A stretch of DNA of 64,000 nt from Microthrixaceae bacterium (GTDB lineage Bacteria > Actinomycetota > Acidimicrobiia > Acidimicrobiales > Acidimicrobilacustridaceae): the NCBI GenBank assembly GCA_947449015.1, contig CANFQA010000003.1, positions 40,434-104,433 on the forward strand. The letters are read 5' to 3'. The translations under genes and the position numbers were made by a program. The notes beneath the pieces are model-generated. The model was given only the letters and a program-made list of their open reading frames with translations, searched no databases and was not told the DNA's origin. Each line of letters starts with the position of its first letter. Position 1 is the stretch's first letter. Below, piece by piece: positions 7,354 through 16,885 of this stretch.

Positions 7354-8616
7354 CTAGCGACAGGTTGTCACTCGGGTGACACCGGGTGTGGGCTCAGCGG
7401 TCTGTGCTTTCGGCTGATGAGTGGCCCAATCGGTCACGCTGATGCGGATCTCAGCAGAGTCACTCGGCGTGTCTCCGACGATGTCGAGTCGGAGACACGA
7501 GGTACCGGTCAGGCCAATCCAGGTGACGTAGTGATCGCCGCCCCAGCCCTCGCCAGCCATGCGGGCGAGGGCTGGGGCCAGCGAGGTGCTGAGCATCTCG
7601 GTGAGACCAAGTTCCCCAAGGGTGTCATTGGCAACTGCTGGGCGATCGGCTGGGGGAATGCTGAGCGCAATGGGTTCTTCGCCGGCGAGGTATTTGGCTG
7701 GATGAATGATCTGCTCCGAACTTGCGGGAGGTGAGCGGTAGGCATTGTCGATCGCTGCAGCACCGCCGTTCGCAGTGATGCTGGTGACGAAGTCGAAGCC
7801 CAGGGTGTAGGGCGATTCGATGATCTGAATCACCGAGGTCGGGGCATCAACACCAGTTCGGGTCAACGCAAAGCGACGCTCCTCGGTGAGTGCTTCTGCT
7901 CGTTCGGTGGGCGAACGCGAGGCCGTCCACGCATGATCAACCCAGGTTGCGGTTCCCTCCACCAATGCTTGGAAACCGAATTGCTGATCTGAATTGGCGG
8001 AGTCGAGTTCTGGACGGTTCAGATCAAACCATTGGTCATCGAGCGCGTGGGTGAGCTCATGAGCCAACGTCGTTTGAGTGAACGCATTGAGTTCAGTTCC
8101 CCGGATGACGAGCGCCTTGGACGATGGGTCGTAGAAGCCGATCACTCCTTGGGTCAGCGATGCTCGCGAAAGTGTGACGAGATCGGTGTCAGCGGGAATG
8201 ACACCGAGTGCCTTGAGGGAGGTTTCCTGTTGTCGAAGAGCAGGAATCCCAGTAGCGAAATCATCGAGTAGCCGTGAGACGAAGGTCGCGTCGTTGACCA
8301 ACTCGAACTTGACGGTTGTTTTGAACGGAAGCGCTCGCGTTGATTCAACGAACCGCGCGACCTCGGTTACCCCTGCATCGAAAACGGGATCTCCTGTGGG
8401 ACTGACCGGATGCTCGAGAGGTTCGATACTCGGGACACTCGGCGAACTCGTTACCGATGAACTTGTGTCGTTGTTGGCGTTGGGTCCATCCGATGTCGTA
8501 AGGCGGATCGCCAACACTGCGACCACCACGAGGACCGCAAAAAGAACGGCAACCGCCGGAGCGAAAGCGTGCAGTGCAGACGGCCGTGGCTCCTGGGGAG
8601 TCGGCTGCTCAGCCAT
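7354..8616 (-). CDS. Membrane-anchored HExxH zinc metalloprotease-like protein
   Basis: 420 residues from the ATG at 8616, chosen because GAGG lies 7 bases upstream; an in-frame ATG at 8622 and a longer frame to 8697 are possible. One N-terminal transmembrane helix (about 14-39) is followed by a Ser/Thr/Pro-rich linker and an extracytoplasmic domain. LAHELTHALDDQWFD (His186 to His190) is a zincin HExxH site. About 30 residues on, LVEGTATWVDHAW offers a Glu as third ligand, the gluzincin arrangement. IGFYDPSSKALVIRG just before the site is typical of such proteins. The substrate is unknown. It converges on the small membrane-protein gene across 28 bases. Confidence 0.82.
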   Translation of the reverse strand: MAEQPTPQEPRPSALHAFAPAVAVLFAVLVVVAVLAIRLTTSDGPNANNDTSSSVTSSPSVPSIEPLEHPVSPTGDPVFDAGVTEVARFVESTRALPFKTTVKFELVNDATFVSRLLDDFATGIPALRQQETSLKALGVIPADTDLVTLSRASLTQGVIGFYDPSSKALVIRGTELNAFTQTTLAHELTHALDDQWFDLNRPELDSANSDQQFGFQALVEGTATWVDHAWTASRSPTERAEALTEERRFALTRTGVDAPTSVIQIIESPYTLGFDFVTSITANGGAAAIDNAYRSPPASSEQIIHPAKYLAGEEPIALSIPPADRPAVANDTLGELGLTEMLSTSLAPALARMAGEGWGGDHYVTWIGLTGTSCLRLDIVGDTPSDSAEIRISVTDWATHQPKAQTAEPTPGVTRVTTCR

Positions 8617-8751
8617 TGGCATGCCTCGGTTCCGCTCATGATGTGGCGGCGATCGCGCACTTCCGATCAGTCTTGGCAACGCTGCAGGCGCTGTCATCGC
8701 CAGATGAGGTGAGAAGAACCAATGGCACCAGATCTCTGTCTGTTGCCAGAT

Positions 8752-9639
8752 CTATGTCTGTCGATAGGTAGGTAACCAGCTTCGACGTTCCTGCTCGGAG
8801 CCACCTGTGATCCGGGTCGCGGGAGCGATGCGCGTGGCTTTTCGGAACGCAACAATTGAGTCGAAGAAGGTGATCGATCCGATCTCGGTGGAGGCCAGCT
8901 TCGCTCGCTTTCCGATGCGCCCTCGATAGGCCCACTTGTTGAGGCCGTCGACCATGGTCTTGGCCACTTCAACGATCTGACCCCGACGGCGCAATCCACC
9001 TCCATAACTCTCCCAGTACGCGGTCTGGGTGTCTTCGACGACGTAGATCCCGCCCTCGTTCAGTAACGGGAGGAGGATGTCGAGACTGGCGCGTTGGTGT
9101 TTGGCGATATGGCTCCCGTCATCGAGGACGATGTCGATGCCACCCATTTCGGCAACGACCCGGGTAAGGAACTCAGGGTCGTCCTGGGATCCAATCCGCA
9201 CGGGGTTCTCGGGCGTGTCATACGCAGCGCAGGCCGGGTCGATGTCGATGCCGAAGATCGTGGCCTCCGGTCCGAAATAGGTGCGCCACAACTCCAGCGA
9301 ACCGCCGCTCAAAACGCCGATCTCAAGCATGCGGATCGGTCGGTTTGGCGATGACCCCGGCATCCCGGATCGGTACCGCTCGAAGAGTTGGTCATAGATA
9401 GGTAGGTAGTGCACCCACTTCATTATCAGTCGGCCGCTGTGGTTCGCATACAACTCGCCGAACTCTCCAGCAGGAGGTGTCCAGTCGCTGTCGCTCTCGA
9501 AGTATTTGAAAATATCGGGGTGACCGAATCGTTGATTGAACTTTCGCCGCAACGACAGTGGAATCAGCCTTCGTGGATCGAATCGAGGTAGATCGTTACC
9601 AAGCTCCGGGAAACGCTTCCTCGAGAATGTGGGGCGCAT
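8752..9639 (-). CDS. Class I SAM-dependent methyltransferase
   Basis: 295 residues. The ATG at 9639 is chosen because it follows the upstream stop (9650) and because the open frame beyond it reads through the neighbour. RMLEIGVLSGGSLELWRTYF is motif I, ATIFGIDIDPACAAY is the acidic loop that binds the ribose, and GIDIVLDDGSHIAKHQ is the D-D-G-S-H metal or substrate motif seen in CmcI- and MycE-like sugar or antibiotic O-methyltransferases. An O-methylation of a glycan sugar would suit the surrounding locus; this is inference. It is the last gene of the minus-strand run that starts at 19626. Confidence 0.82.
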   Translation of the reverse strand: MRPTFSRKRFPELGNDLPRFDPRRLIPLSLRRKFNQRFGHPDIFKYFESDSDWTPPAGEFGELYANHSGRLIMKWVHYLPIYDQLFERYRSGMPGSSPNRPIRMLEIGVLSGGSLELWRTYFGPEATIFGIDIDPACAAYDTPENPVRIGSQDDPEFLTRVVAEMGGIDIVLDDGSHIAKHQRASLDILLPLLNEGGIYVVEDTQTAYWESYGGGLRRRGQIVEVAKTMVDGLNKWAYRGRIGKRAKLASTEIGSITFFDSIVAFRKATRIAPATRITGGSEQERRSWLPTYRQT

Positions 9640-9649
9640 GAGTGATTGC

Positions 9650-10777
9650 TCAGCTGTTCGATCGGCGAAGACCACCGTAGAGCACTCGTTGGACGAATGT
9701 GCCAAGCAGAAGTCGTTGGGCGATCGGACGAGGGATACGTACCCGCTTTCCGTTGGGCTGCACCACTGTGAGCCCGTCGGATTGCAGCCCAAGCAGTGAA
9801 CCCCAGCGGTACGGGGCTGGCTTGAAGTCTCGGAACTTTGACTCGTGTCCAGAAAGAAGTGCTCGCACATTGCCCACGATCACTCGGTAGCCCCAGTTGC
9901 GGGCAGAGCTGCGCAGTGGATCACTGGCCGCGACATCGCCCACGGCAAAGACATTCGCCTGGCCGATGACTCGCAGGTGCGCATCGACTTCGACGAATCC
10001 GTCCTCGTCGAGAACGGACGCAGGAAGGAATGACGTGTGGGGTCGGACGGCACCGACGGCCCACAGCACGACATCCGCGCTGAACTGCTCCTGTCCGCTC
10101 GACCAGTCGATGGGATCAGTGGTCAGTGTGTCGCCGAGGAAACCGGATGGAATCTGAGCTCGGTGCTCAGGATGTACGGAAACTCCATCGGACGCGAGTC
10201 GGCGCACAATCCAGCGACGGACATCTGGATGGAAGCCGGGGAGTGGTTCGTTGCCGCTGTGGAACAGATGCACCTCAGCATCGCTGGAGCGGGCGAGGTT
10301 GTCGGCAACGCTCACTCCGGTTGCTCCGCCACCAACCACTGCGATTGTCGATGCAGCGGCGAGCTGTTCATTGACCGCTCCCATGGTGGTGTCGATGGCA
10401 GCGAGGTCCTCGATCCGATCGTGGCGCCAGAATCCGTTGCTTACGCCAGTGGCGATCACGAACGCGTCGTAATTGGCCCGTCGGAGTTCGCCAGTGGAGG
10501 TTTCGATCTCGACAGCCGAGTTCTTGAAGTCGGTCTGGACAATTCGACCATGAACGACATCGATGGCATCGAGACGGCGGAAGCGGCGGTAGGGGACCAG
10601 GTAGGTGCGACGCCAGCGGGGTAGATCAGTGAGGCGAGTGCCCAACTCTTGGCCGCTCACAAGTGCAGGGCGGGTGGAGACGCCGATGACATGGCATGAG
10701 CGGCTGAGTCGTGTGGCCACAAGCACGCCGGTATCGCCAAGGCCGGCAACAAGCACTGTTGGTCGGTGACTCCCCAT
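9650..10777 (-). CDS. FAD/NAD(P)-binding oxidoreductase (NDH-2/AIF-like)
   Basis: 375 residues from the ATG at 10777, which has GGGGA 6 bases upstream. The longer open frame is non-coding in character. The N-terminal dinucleotide fold is VLVAGLGDTGVLVATRL, and a second one reads IAVVGGGATGVSVADNL. ATG follows in YDAFVIATGVSNG, and NVFAVGDVAASDP carries the second FAD-binding GD motif. The order matches two-dinucleotide-binding flavoproteins of the NDH-2, AIF and rubredoxin-reductase group. No membrane-anchoring helix is obvious. The electron acceptor is unknown. It sits 10 bases upstream of the methyltransferase gene, so the two are probably cotranscribed. Confidence 0.85.
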   Translation of the reverse strand: MGSHRPTVLVAGLGDTGVLVATRLSRSCHVIGVSTRPALVSGQELGTRLTDLPRWRRTYLVPYRRFRRLDAIDVVHGRIVQTDFKNSAVEIETSTGELRRANYDAFVIATGVSNGFWRHDRIEDLAAIDTTMGAVNEQLAAASTIAVVGGGATGVSVADNLARSSDAEVHLFHSGNEPLPGFHPDVRRWIVRRLASDGVSVHPEHRAQIPSGFLGDTLTTDPIDWSSGQEQFSADVVLWAVGAVRPHTSFLPASVLDEDGFVEVDAHLRVIGQANVFAVGDVAASDPLRSSARNWGYRVIVGNVRALLSGHESKFRDFKPAPYRWGSLLGLQSDGLTVVQPNGKRVRIPRPIAQRLLLGTFVQRVLYGGLRRSNS

Positions 10778-10835
10778 CGTTGTTCCCCGTTCGATCTCGT
10801 GTTGCACACAGCTCTTTGCGAGCAGTGGCGTTTTG

Positions 10836-11396
10836 TCAGGCAGAAGGAGAACCGAACCGTGCTGCGGCAGCGACCTTCCACTCAGCGACAGGTTGGAACT
10901 CCGGCAGTCCAGTGAGTTTCTCACGAGTAGTCGATTCGATCTCGGCGTCACTCGACGAGAGGTCGAGTCCATCGGCATAAGGCTGGGCGACGTGGAATGG
11001 CGAGTCGACGAAACATTCGAGGCCATTGCCTTCAGGATCGGTGAAATACAGCGACCAGGCGTTGCCGTGGGAGATCGGGGTCACATCGGTAACACCGCCA
11101 GCGACGAGGCGATCACCAATGACACGCAGGTCGTCAAGACTTCCAGTGCGGAACGCAAGATGGTCGAGCATCATGAATTCTGGCGATGGCGGCTCTGCTG
11201 TCTCGACGAACACGATCTGATGGTGCTCGTCGGGGTCCTGAGAAATGAATGCCATCGAACCGCCGCCCGGGATCGGTTCGCCGCGGTTCGTGACATGGAA
11301 ACCGAGAACCTCGGTGTAGAACGCAACCATGCGGTCGAGGTCACGCACCGCAAGGGTGGTATGGCTCAATCTGAGACTTGGAGGGGTTTGCGACAT
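10836..11396 (-). CDS. VOC (glyoxalase/dioxygenase) superfamily protein
   Basis: 186 residues. LSHTTLAVRDLDRMVAFYTE opens the first beta-alpha-beta-beta-beta unit, and MMLDHLAFRTG plus LYFTDPEGNGLECFVDSP form the second. His in the first strand, His in DHLAF and Glu in GLECF can be the metal ligands of a VOC enzyme such as glyoxalase I or an extradiol dioxygenase. About 35 extra residues follow the fold. A TAATCT hexamer lies 7 bases before the ATG, so it probably has its own leaderless promoter. The substrate is unknown. Confidence 0.85.
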   Translation of the reverse strand: MSQTPPSLRLSHTTLAVRDLDRMVAFYTEVLGFHVTNRGEPIPGGGSMAFISQDPDEHHQIVFVETAEPPSPEFMMLDHLAFRTGSLDDLRVIGDRLVAGGVTDVTPISHGNAWSLYFTDPEGNGLECFVDSPFHVAQPYADGLDLSSSDAEIESTTREKLTGLPEFQPVAEWKVAAAARFGSPSA

Positions 11397-11403
11397 GTCG
11401 GTC

Positions 11404-11409
11404 AGATTA
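11404..11409 (-). promoter_or_regulatory. -10 box for leaderless VOC gene
   Basis: Reading right to left: TAATCT, 7 bases (GACCGAC), then ATG at 11396. No Shine-Dalgarno is seen. Confidence 0.55.
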
Positions 11410-11450
11410 CCCAGCCACCAGAACTCGAGGGCTCGCTTGTTGAGGTGGCC

Positions 11451-13298
11451 CTAGGAATTCGAATCTTCGGCACTGACCTCAGCGAGTCGGGCGAGGTTTT
11501 CGAACTCGGAATCACGCGCCACGAGTTCGTCAAACGTGCCGATATCTCGAACGATGCCGTTTTTCAGGAAGAGGATTCGGTCGCACTTGCGGATGGTCGA
11601 GAGGCGGTGGGCGACGACGATCATCGTGAGTGTCCCGTGCAGCGAATTGATCGTCTCCGAGATTCGAAGCTCAGTTTCGTTATCAAGCGCGGAGGTGGCC
11701 TCATCAAGGATGAGCAAGCTGGGTTGGGCGTAGAGGGATCGGGCGATCCCGATCCGCTGGCGCTGTCCGCCGGAGATGCGCATCCCGCGCTCGCCAACAA
11801 TCGAATCAAGACCGTTCGGGAGTGAGTCAACGAACTCTGTGAGTTGTGCCTGATCGACAACTTGGCGCAGGAGATCGCGATCGATGTCGCTTTCATCCAT
11901 GCCGAAGGCGATATTGGTCATGAGCGTGTCGTCGAGCAGATAAACGTCCTGCGGAACAAGTCCAATTCGGGACTGCCAACCGGGCAGATTGGTTTGGACG
12001 TCGTGGCCATCAACGAGGATGGAACCCGAGTCAGGAAGATGGAGTCCCAGGAGAAGGTCGACAAGTGTGCTCTTCCCAGCTCCTGATGCACCCACGACTC
12101 CGAGAGACTCACCGCGGTTCACTGTGAACGACACGTGATCAAGCACCGGTGCTTGATTGGTGGCGTACGAGAACGAAATGTCATCAATCATCAGTTGATG
12201 TTCGATAGGCATTGGCTCCGGGTCGAACTCCGAATGGTCCGCGGCGGTATCGGGGAAGGCGATGAGGTCGGCCACCACGAGATCGAAACCCTTGCGGCCA
12301 GTTCGAATCGTTGAGAACGACGCCATCATCTTGATCAACGAAGGCAACAGGCGGAACCCAGCAGCCACGAAGAGTGCGAGAAGCCCGAGGACATCTTGGG
12401 AGGTGCTGCGAACCACAACCACAAGGCTGAGGAGACCGACGCCGGTGATGAAGATGACCTCAAGCACATATTTCGGGAATTCAGTGAGGAATGAGACGAG
12501 ACGTTTCGCCTTTGCCATCTCGTGGCGCGCCTCGGAGTACTGGGTGACGAAATACGCGTGACGATTGCGGATCTTTACCTCTTTGACACCACCAAGAGCT
12601 TGATTCGCAGTCTTCAACGAGCGCATTGACTGCTCATTGAGGACTAATCCGGCGTCGGTGGATCGCTTGGCGATAAGTCGGACGTAGAGAAGCCCAGCGA
12701 TGAGGAAGTACACAGCAGCGGCAATCGCAGCAGCCGGTTGGATCACGATCAGCACGATGATGATTACTGACGCCACAACCGCTTCGGATAGAAGGTTGAC
12801 GGTGCCGAGGACATAGGAGGAGTACGCCTGCGAAATGGAGTCCATGAGCGTCCGGAGGAACTCGGCAGAGTTCCGTTCCAGATGGATCCAGTACGGGGCT
12901 CTCATGTAACGGTCGAGCAGTTCAGTGGTGGTGCGAGCTTCCTGATTGAAGACATAGCCGTTCGCCCACCACCGGAAGATCACGACGAACACTGCTTTGA
13001 TAATGAACGATCCCATCACGATGCCGGCGAGGATGAGTGAGAGTCGCGACCGGCTCGGATTACCGAAGAGGTCCTCCATTTTCGCCAACAAGCCGGTGGA
13101 GTCCCCGGTGGAACTGAGGAGTTGGACGAGCGGCACGATGGCCAAAAGTCCGATGACCTCGAGGAACGACACCGTGATCGAGCCCACAAAGATCATCACC
13201 AGACGACCCGGTGACGAAGGTCCGAGCAGAACTCGCAGCCCCTCTCGGCGACTGATTGGCGGGTCGTTGGTGACCGAAGAACGTGACGCCGCAGTCAT
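11451..13298 (-). CDS. ABC exporter, fused permease and ATPase (MsbA/PglK-like)
   Basis: 615 residues. An N-terminal six-helix membrane domain (about 30-340) is followed by a nucleotide-binding domain: Walker A GASGAGKST, signature RISGGQRQR, Walker B LLILDEATSALD, switch AHRLSTI. All motifs are canonical, so a homodimer with two active sites is expected. Among glycosyltransferases and a Wzy-like protein, it is a good candidate for flipping a lipid-linked oligosaccharide in the manner of PglK or exporting a glycan; the substrate is inferred from context. The start at 13298 has no clear ribosome-binding site. A TAGAAT box sits about 35 bases upstream. Confidence 0.88.
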   Translation of the reverse strand: MTAASRSSVTNDPPISRREGLRVLLGPSSPGRLVMIFVGSITVSFLEVIGLLAIVPLVQLLSSTGDSTGLLAKMEDLFGNPSRSRLSLILAGIVMGSFIIKAVFVVIFRWWANGYVFNQEARTTTELLDRYMRAPYWIHLERNSAEFLRTLMDSISQAYSSYVLGTVNLLSEAVVASVIIIVLIVIQPAAAIAAAVYFLIAGLLYVRLIAKRSTDAGLVLNEQSMRSLKTANQALGGVKEVKIRNRHAYFVTQYSEARHEMAKAKRLVSFLTEFPKYVLEVIFITGVGLLSLVVVVRSTSQDVLGLLALFVAAGFRLLPSLIKMMASFSTIRTGRKGFDLVVADLIAFPDTAADHSEFDPEPMPIEHQLMIDDISFSYATNQAPVLDHVSFTVNRGESLGVVGASGAGKSTLVDLLLGLHLPDSGSILVDGHDVQTNLPGWQSRIGLVPQDVYLLDDTLMTNIAFGMDESDIDRDLLRQVVDQAQLTEFVDSLPNGLDSIVGERGMRISGGQRQRIGIARSLYAQPSLLILDEATSALDNETELRISETINSLHGTLTMIVVAHRLSTIRKCDRILFLKNGIVRDIGTFDELVARDSEFENLARLAEVSAEDSNS

Positions 13299-13333
13299 CG
13301 GAGAAGTTCGGTTGCGGGCTGCGGCATCTTCCT

Positions 13334-13339
13334 ATTCTA
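13334..13339 (-). promoter_or_regulatory. Candidate -10 box for the ABC exporter gene
   Basis: TAGAAT on the minus strand, 35 bases upstream of the start at 13298. It lies in the only sizeable gap (70 bases) between this gene and the six-gene overlapping block upstream. No clear -35 was assigned. Confidence 0.35.
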
Positions 13340-13368
13340 GGTGGGGGCAAGAGTGCAGTTGCGCTTGC

Positions 13369-14436
13369 TCATACTGATCGTGTTTCCCATTCGGCGATCA
13401 AGGTTGCGAGTCGTGTCCGCCCCGCCGCTGGAGAGAAGTGCTGCCGCCATCGGACCGCGCCCTGCTCCACGAAGTCGGCGACGCGAGCGGGAGCGAACAC
13501 CATCTCTTTCATTACTGCGGCAAGCGCGGCGGGATTTTGCCTTTGGGCGACCCATGGGTACCCAGGGCCCACGATCTCTGGCAGTGCACCGGCATTGGTG
13601 ACCAGGAGTGGCGTGCGACGCGCCAGCGCCTCTGCGGCAACTAACCCGAAGGGTTCATTCCATGTCGACGGCACGACGAGGAGATCGATGTCCTGATGGA
13701 ACGTGTCGCGATCGGTCCATCCGGCGAGCGAGACTCGGTCGGAAATCCGGGCCAGCGCCGCGCGCACCGGCGCAGATTCAGCATCCGGAACAAAACGGTC
13801 ATCACCGGCGACGACAAGTCGCACATCGAGATCCGTTCGGAGCATCCCCACCGCATCAGCGAGCACATCGAGCCCCTTGGCCCGTGAAATTCTCCCGATG
13901 AATCCAATCCGCACCGGACGATTCGCGCCAAGCGCTTTCCCAGCGTTGTTCGCGACAGGTGATGCGGTCGAGTTCTGCCGTGTTGCTGGCGGCTCGTCGG
14001 TCCAATTCTGAAATGCGGTCGTGCCCGGCATGGCTGCGGCCATGGTGAGCGATGGCACCAAGGTCGCCAAAGCTCGTCGTCGTGCCGCTCGGAGCAGCAC
14101 CGCCTGTGATCTACTCGGATACTGATGAAGATGCACGATCCGCGGAACTTTGGCGGTGATGGTCGCCATCGAAGGAACTGGGCCGTTGCACCACTGCAGT
14201 TCGGCGTTCGATGTACGAGAGTGAGTCGAATAGCTGCGGGCTAGGGTTCGGCGGTCTGTTCCCGGCACAGCGATGAGCGGTAGCTCAAGCACCACTGCTC
14301 GCCGGGCGACTTCGGAATCTTGTGGTGCGATGACAACCGGTTGGTGGCCGAGGTCAAGCGCCGCCGCGGCCATCTGGAAGAGCATCACCTCACCGCCACC
14401 CATCAGACCGTGGTTGCTGAGGAAGTCGATCCTCAT
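13369..14436 (-). CDS. GT4-type glycosyltransferase
   Basis: 355 residues of GT-B fold. The ATG at 14436 overlaps the upstream stop by ATGA and begins MRIDFLSNHGLMGGGEVMLF, a typical first strand and glycine loop. VRIGFIGRISRAKGLDVLADA is the acceptor/donor hinge, LLVVPSTWNEPFGLVAAEALARR carries the E-x7-E donor-binding motif, and ALPEIVG follows. It would transfer a nucleotide-activated sugar on the cytosolic face of the membrane. It is the last gene of a six-gene block joined by 4 to 23-base overlaps, all apparently for one glycan. Donor and acceptor are unknown. Confidence 0.87.
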   Translation of the reverse strand: MRIDFLSNHGLMGGGEVMLFQMAAAALDLGHQPVVIAPQDSEVARRAVVLELPLIAVPGTDRRTLARSYSTHSRTSNAELQWCNGPVPSMATITAKVPRIVHLHQYPSRSQAVLLRAARRRALATLVPSLTMAAAMPGTTAFQNWTDEPPATRQNSTASPVANNAGKALGANRPVRIGFIGRISRAKGLDVLADAVGMLRTDLDVRLVVAGDDRFVPDAESAPVRAALARISDRVSLAGWTDRDTFHQDIDLLVVPSTWNEPFGLVAAEALARRTPLLVTNAGALPEIVGPGYPWVAQRQNPAALAAVMKEMVFAPARVADFVEQGAVRWRQHFSPAAGRTRLATLIAEWETRSV

Positions 14437-15776
14437 CGAACGAGCACACCGCCTGGGCTGCGGGGACGTCGCAATGTTGGCGTGTTCAGCGATTGCCCAG
14501 TCTGAGGTCGTGTGATCCAGTTGATGCAGAAACCGAGCACCACCGCTGCAGGGAGATCGAGGAGAACCTCGCCAAGGTGGAATCCAGCAGTGGCGAGGAC
14601 GATGAGCGCCATCTCGATCCACGTATTGCGAAACACGACCGGCAGAGAGATCAGTCGGACGAATTCGAAGAGCATGAGGCTCACCACTGCGACTGCTGCG
14701 ACGATCCCGCCCTCAGAAACGACGGCCAGATAACTGTTGTGAAAATAGAAGTCGTAGGTGGCGTTGATTGTGACGGTGACCTTTGCCGTACCGGGGCCAT
14801 TTCCGAACCAGAACCCGCTGCCAGCCTCGCGCAGTGATGCGGTGAGAATTGACGAGCGAAGCGCGTCACTGCCCGAACGGGAGCCGAAGATCGCCGTGTC
14901 CTGCAATGTGGTGGGTAGGAGCGAGATTGCCGCCGCAGTGCTACCGATGATGGCAATGCCGGCGGCGGGGCGCAGGCGTCTGGCGAGGATCCACCAGATG
15001 AAACACATCGCGGCAGCGACGAGGGAGCTACGTGACTGGGCGAGCAAGAACGGAACGATGAACAGCACGAATACCCAATTGCGACGCGCCCCTTTCCGAA
15101 CAACCTCGATCGACAGGAAGCCGAGAGCGAGGATGGCAAGCGCTGCCGGATTCGGGTCAGCGAAGAGCAGGCCGGTGAGTCGACCCGTGTAGCCGTAAGG
15201 ATCTCGGCCCATCGCGAGATAAAGGATGCCGAACGCGCTTGCGAGGCCGAGACCGATGAGCATGCCTTTCTGGATCACTCGGCGCGGTAGCAGCCCTGCA
15301 CCGATCGCAAAGATCAGTCCGCAGTAAAGCCCAAGATGTCCAAGTCGTTTCGCGCTCTCAAGGTCGAAGTGGTTGCTGAGCGCTGCCGAGATCGCCATCG
15401 CAGCCATGAGGACGGCACACGCGACTTTCGGGAACAGCGGTATCGGTTCCCGTTTCCTCGTGTTCTGCAGAGTTGCGACAACCAGTGCCACTGCTAGGAG
15501 AAGTTCGTTGACCGGCAGATGGACACCCGGGACGGAAAGAGCGGTCATCGGGAGCACTGCGAATGCCACCCCATAAAGGACGTTCACATTGAGTGCGAAC
15601 AACGTGATCAACGCTCCCGCGCCCAGCACTCCAGCTGCGATGGCGAATGCCGCTGCCGAGTGGGACGAACTGGCGTAGGCGGCGATGAGCCCAATGGCGA
15701 GAACTATCGAGGCCCACAGGACGGGAAATGCAATCGAGCTCAATCGGGAGCGATCGAGGTATTCGGGCGTCTTCAC
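14433..15776 (-). CDS. O-antigen ligase/Wzy-polymerase-like membrane protein
   Basis: 447 residues with about 11-12 hydrophobic segments. A family-typical region reads GLLFADPNPAALAILALG, then FLLAQSRSSLVAA, and later a long loop with GFWFGNGPGTAKV and FYFHNSYLAVVSEGG. This is the Wzy_C/WaaL pattern (large extracytoplasmic loop with an N-S-Y-L segment near the end). It would polymerise or ligate lipid-linked repeat units on the outer face. ATGA overlaps on both sides tie it to the flanking glycosyltransferases. Ligase and polymerase cannot be separated by sequence reading. Confidence 0.82.
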   Translation of the reverse strand: MKTPEYLDRSRLSSIAFPVLWASIVLAIGLIAAYASSSHSAAAFAIAAGVLGAGALITLFALNVNVLYGVAFAVLPMTALSVPGVHLPVNELLLAVALVVATLQNTRKREPIPLFPKVACAVLMAAMAISAALSNHFDLESAKRLGHLGLYCGLIFAIGAGLLPRRVIQKGMLIGLGLASAFGILYLAMGRDPYGYTGRLTGLLFADPNPAALAILALGFLSIEVVRKGARRNWVFVLFIVPFLLAQSRSSLVAAAMCFIWWILARRLRPAAGIAIIGSTAAAISLLPTTLQDTAIFGSRSGSDALRSSILTASLREAGSGFWFGNGPGTAKVTVTINATYDFYFHNSYLAVVSEGGIVAAVAVVSLMLFEFVRLISLPVVFRNTWIEMALIVLATAGFHLGEVLLDLPAAVVLGFCINWITRPQTGQSLNTPTLRRPRSPGGVLVR

Positions 15777-16885
15777 TGCAGGACCTTTGTGTACAGCGCG
15801 GCGATGGACGTAGTCATCTCGGAAACAGTTGGCCAGCCTGCCGGGAGTGTTGGACGCAATTGCGGTGATCGAGCCTGCTCCATTGCTGCATGGGCAATTT
15901 CCGATGCATCATCTGCATCGAAGAGGCATGTGGCCGGAAGAAGTTCTGGGTTGCCACCGACCGCGGTGGCGACGACCCCTGTTGCGGAGCTGAGGGCATC
16001 GAGGAGGGTGTACGAGCAGTTCTCCCAGGCTGAGAGTTGCATAATCACATCAGTTCTTCTGAGCAGTTCACGTGATTCCACGAACCCTTCGAACGCTACC
16101 GCCTCGGAAATGCCAAGTTCAGTACAGAGGTCAATCAGCGCGGCGCGATCTGGTCCCTCGCCGGCGACCGTGAGCCTCGCCTCTGGTTCGATGCGGTGGA
16201 TCTCGGCGAACGCTCGAAGCGAGGCGGTGAGCCTTTTCTCATGGGAAAGTCGGGACAGAGTGGCGAAGCGCAACCCACTGGGCCGTTCCGGAGTAGCTGG
16301 GACGTCGCGGTCGATGCCATTTGGGATCGTCTCGATTGGTAGCCGCTTCGGGGGATGCCAGCGCTTCAGAATTTGTTCTTGGGTCGAACGTGACACGGCG
16401 ATTACGCCATCGAAGGCACGCAGGCGCATGCGATGCGCTTGAACGGTCGCGAATGAGCGCAGACGAGAGTCGGCATAGAGCGCTGGGTCGCCGGAGATTC
16501 CGTGCTCGGTGGAGATGAGAACGGCGCCTCGTCGCCGCCCGAAGGCGAGAGCGGCAGTGAGATCCGCATGGGCGAGGTGGGTGTGGATGAGCGTTGGCTG
16601 CAGGCGCTTTGCGCAGCGCTGCAGTGTTCGGACAGATCGTCGAAGTCCGTGATCGGGACCTACGGATCCGGCAATCGCCGGCACTCCTGCGGTGTGGCAG
16701 GCGTCGATCAGTGGGCCAGCAGGGGCGAGTACAACGATTCGCCAACCGGGCAAACCAGTCGTTGCTGCGTCGAGCACATGCCGGGCGACTCCGCCGAGGT
16801 CGCTCACCGGAACTACCCAAAGGGCGATCGGATCTGGTGGTGCGTCCTGCATCGACGCGGATTCAATCATTGACATCGAGGTCAT
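15773..16885 (-). CDS. GT4-type glycosyltransferase
   Basis: 370 residues, GT-B fold. LIHTHLAHADLTAALAFGRR and ISTEHGISGD are typical of the N-terminal domain. GLRFATLSRLSHEKRLTASL opens the donor domain, and MQLSAWENCSYTLLDALSS followed by ATAVGGNPELL takes the place of the E-x7-E loop, with Glu only in the first position. The start is uncertain: Met1, Met4, Met6 and Met12 are all possible, none with a good ribosome-binding site. The longest form overlaps the upstream CMP-sugar synthetase by 23 bases. Its stop overlaps the Wzy-like start. The sugar specificity is unknown. Confidence 0.84.
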   Translation of the reverse strand: MTSMSMIESASMQDAPPDPIALWVVPVSDLGGVARHVLDAATTGLPGWRIVVLAPAGPLIDACHTAGVPAIAGSVGPDHGLRRSVRTLQRCAKRLQPTLIHTHLAHADLTAALAFGRRRGAVLISTEHGISGDPALYADSRLRSFATVQAHRMRLRAFDGVIAVSRSTQEQILKRWHPPKRLPIETIPNGIDRDVPATPERPSGLRFATLSRLSHEKRLTASLRAFAEIHRIEPEARLTVAGEGPDRAALIDLCTELGISEAVAFEGFVESRELLRRTDVIMQLSAWENCSYTLLDALSSATGVVATAVGGNPELLPATCLFDADDASEIAHAAMEQARSPQLRPTLPAGWPTVSEMTTSIAALYTKVLQ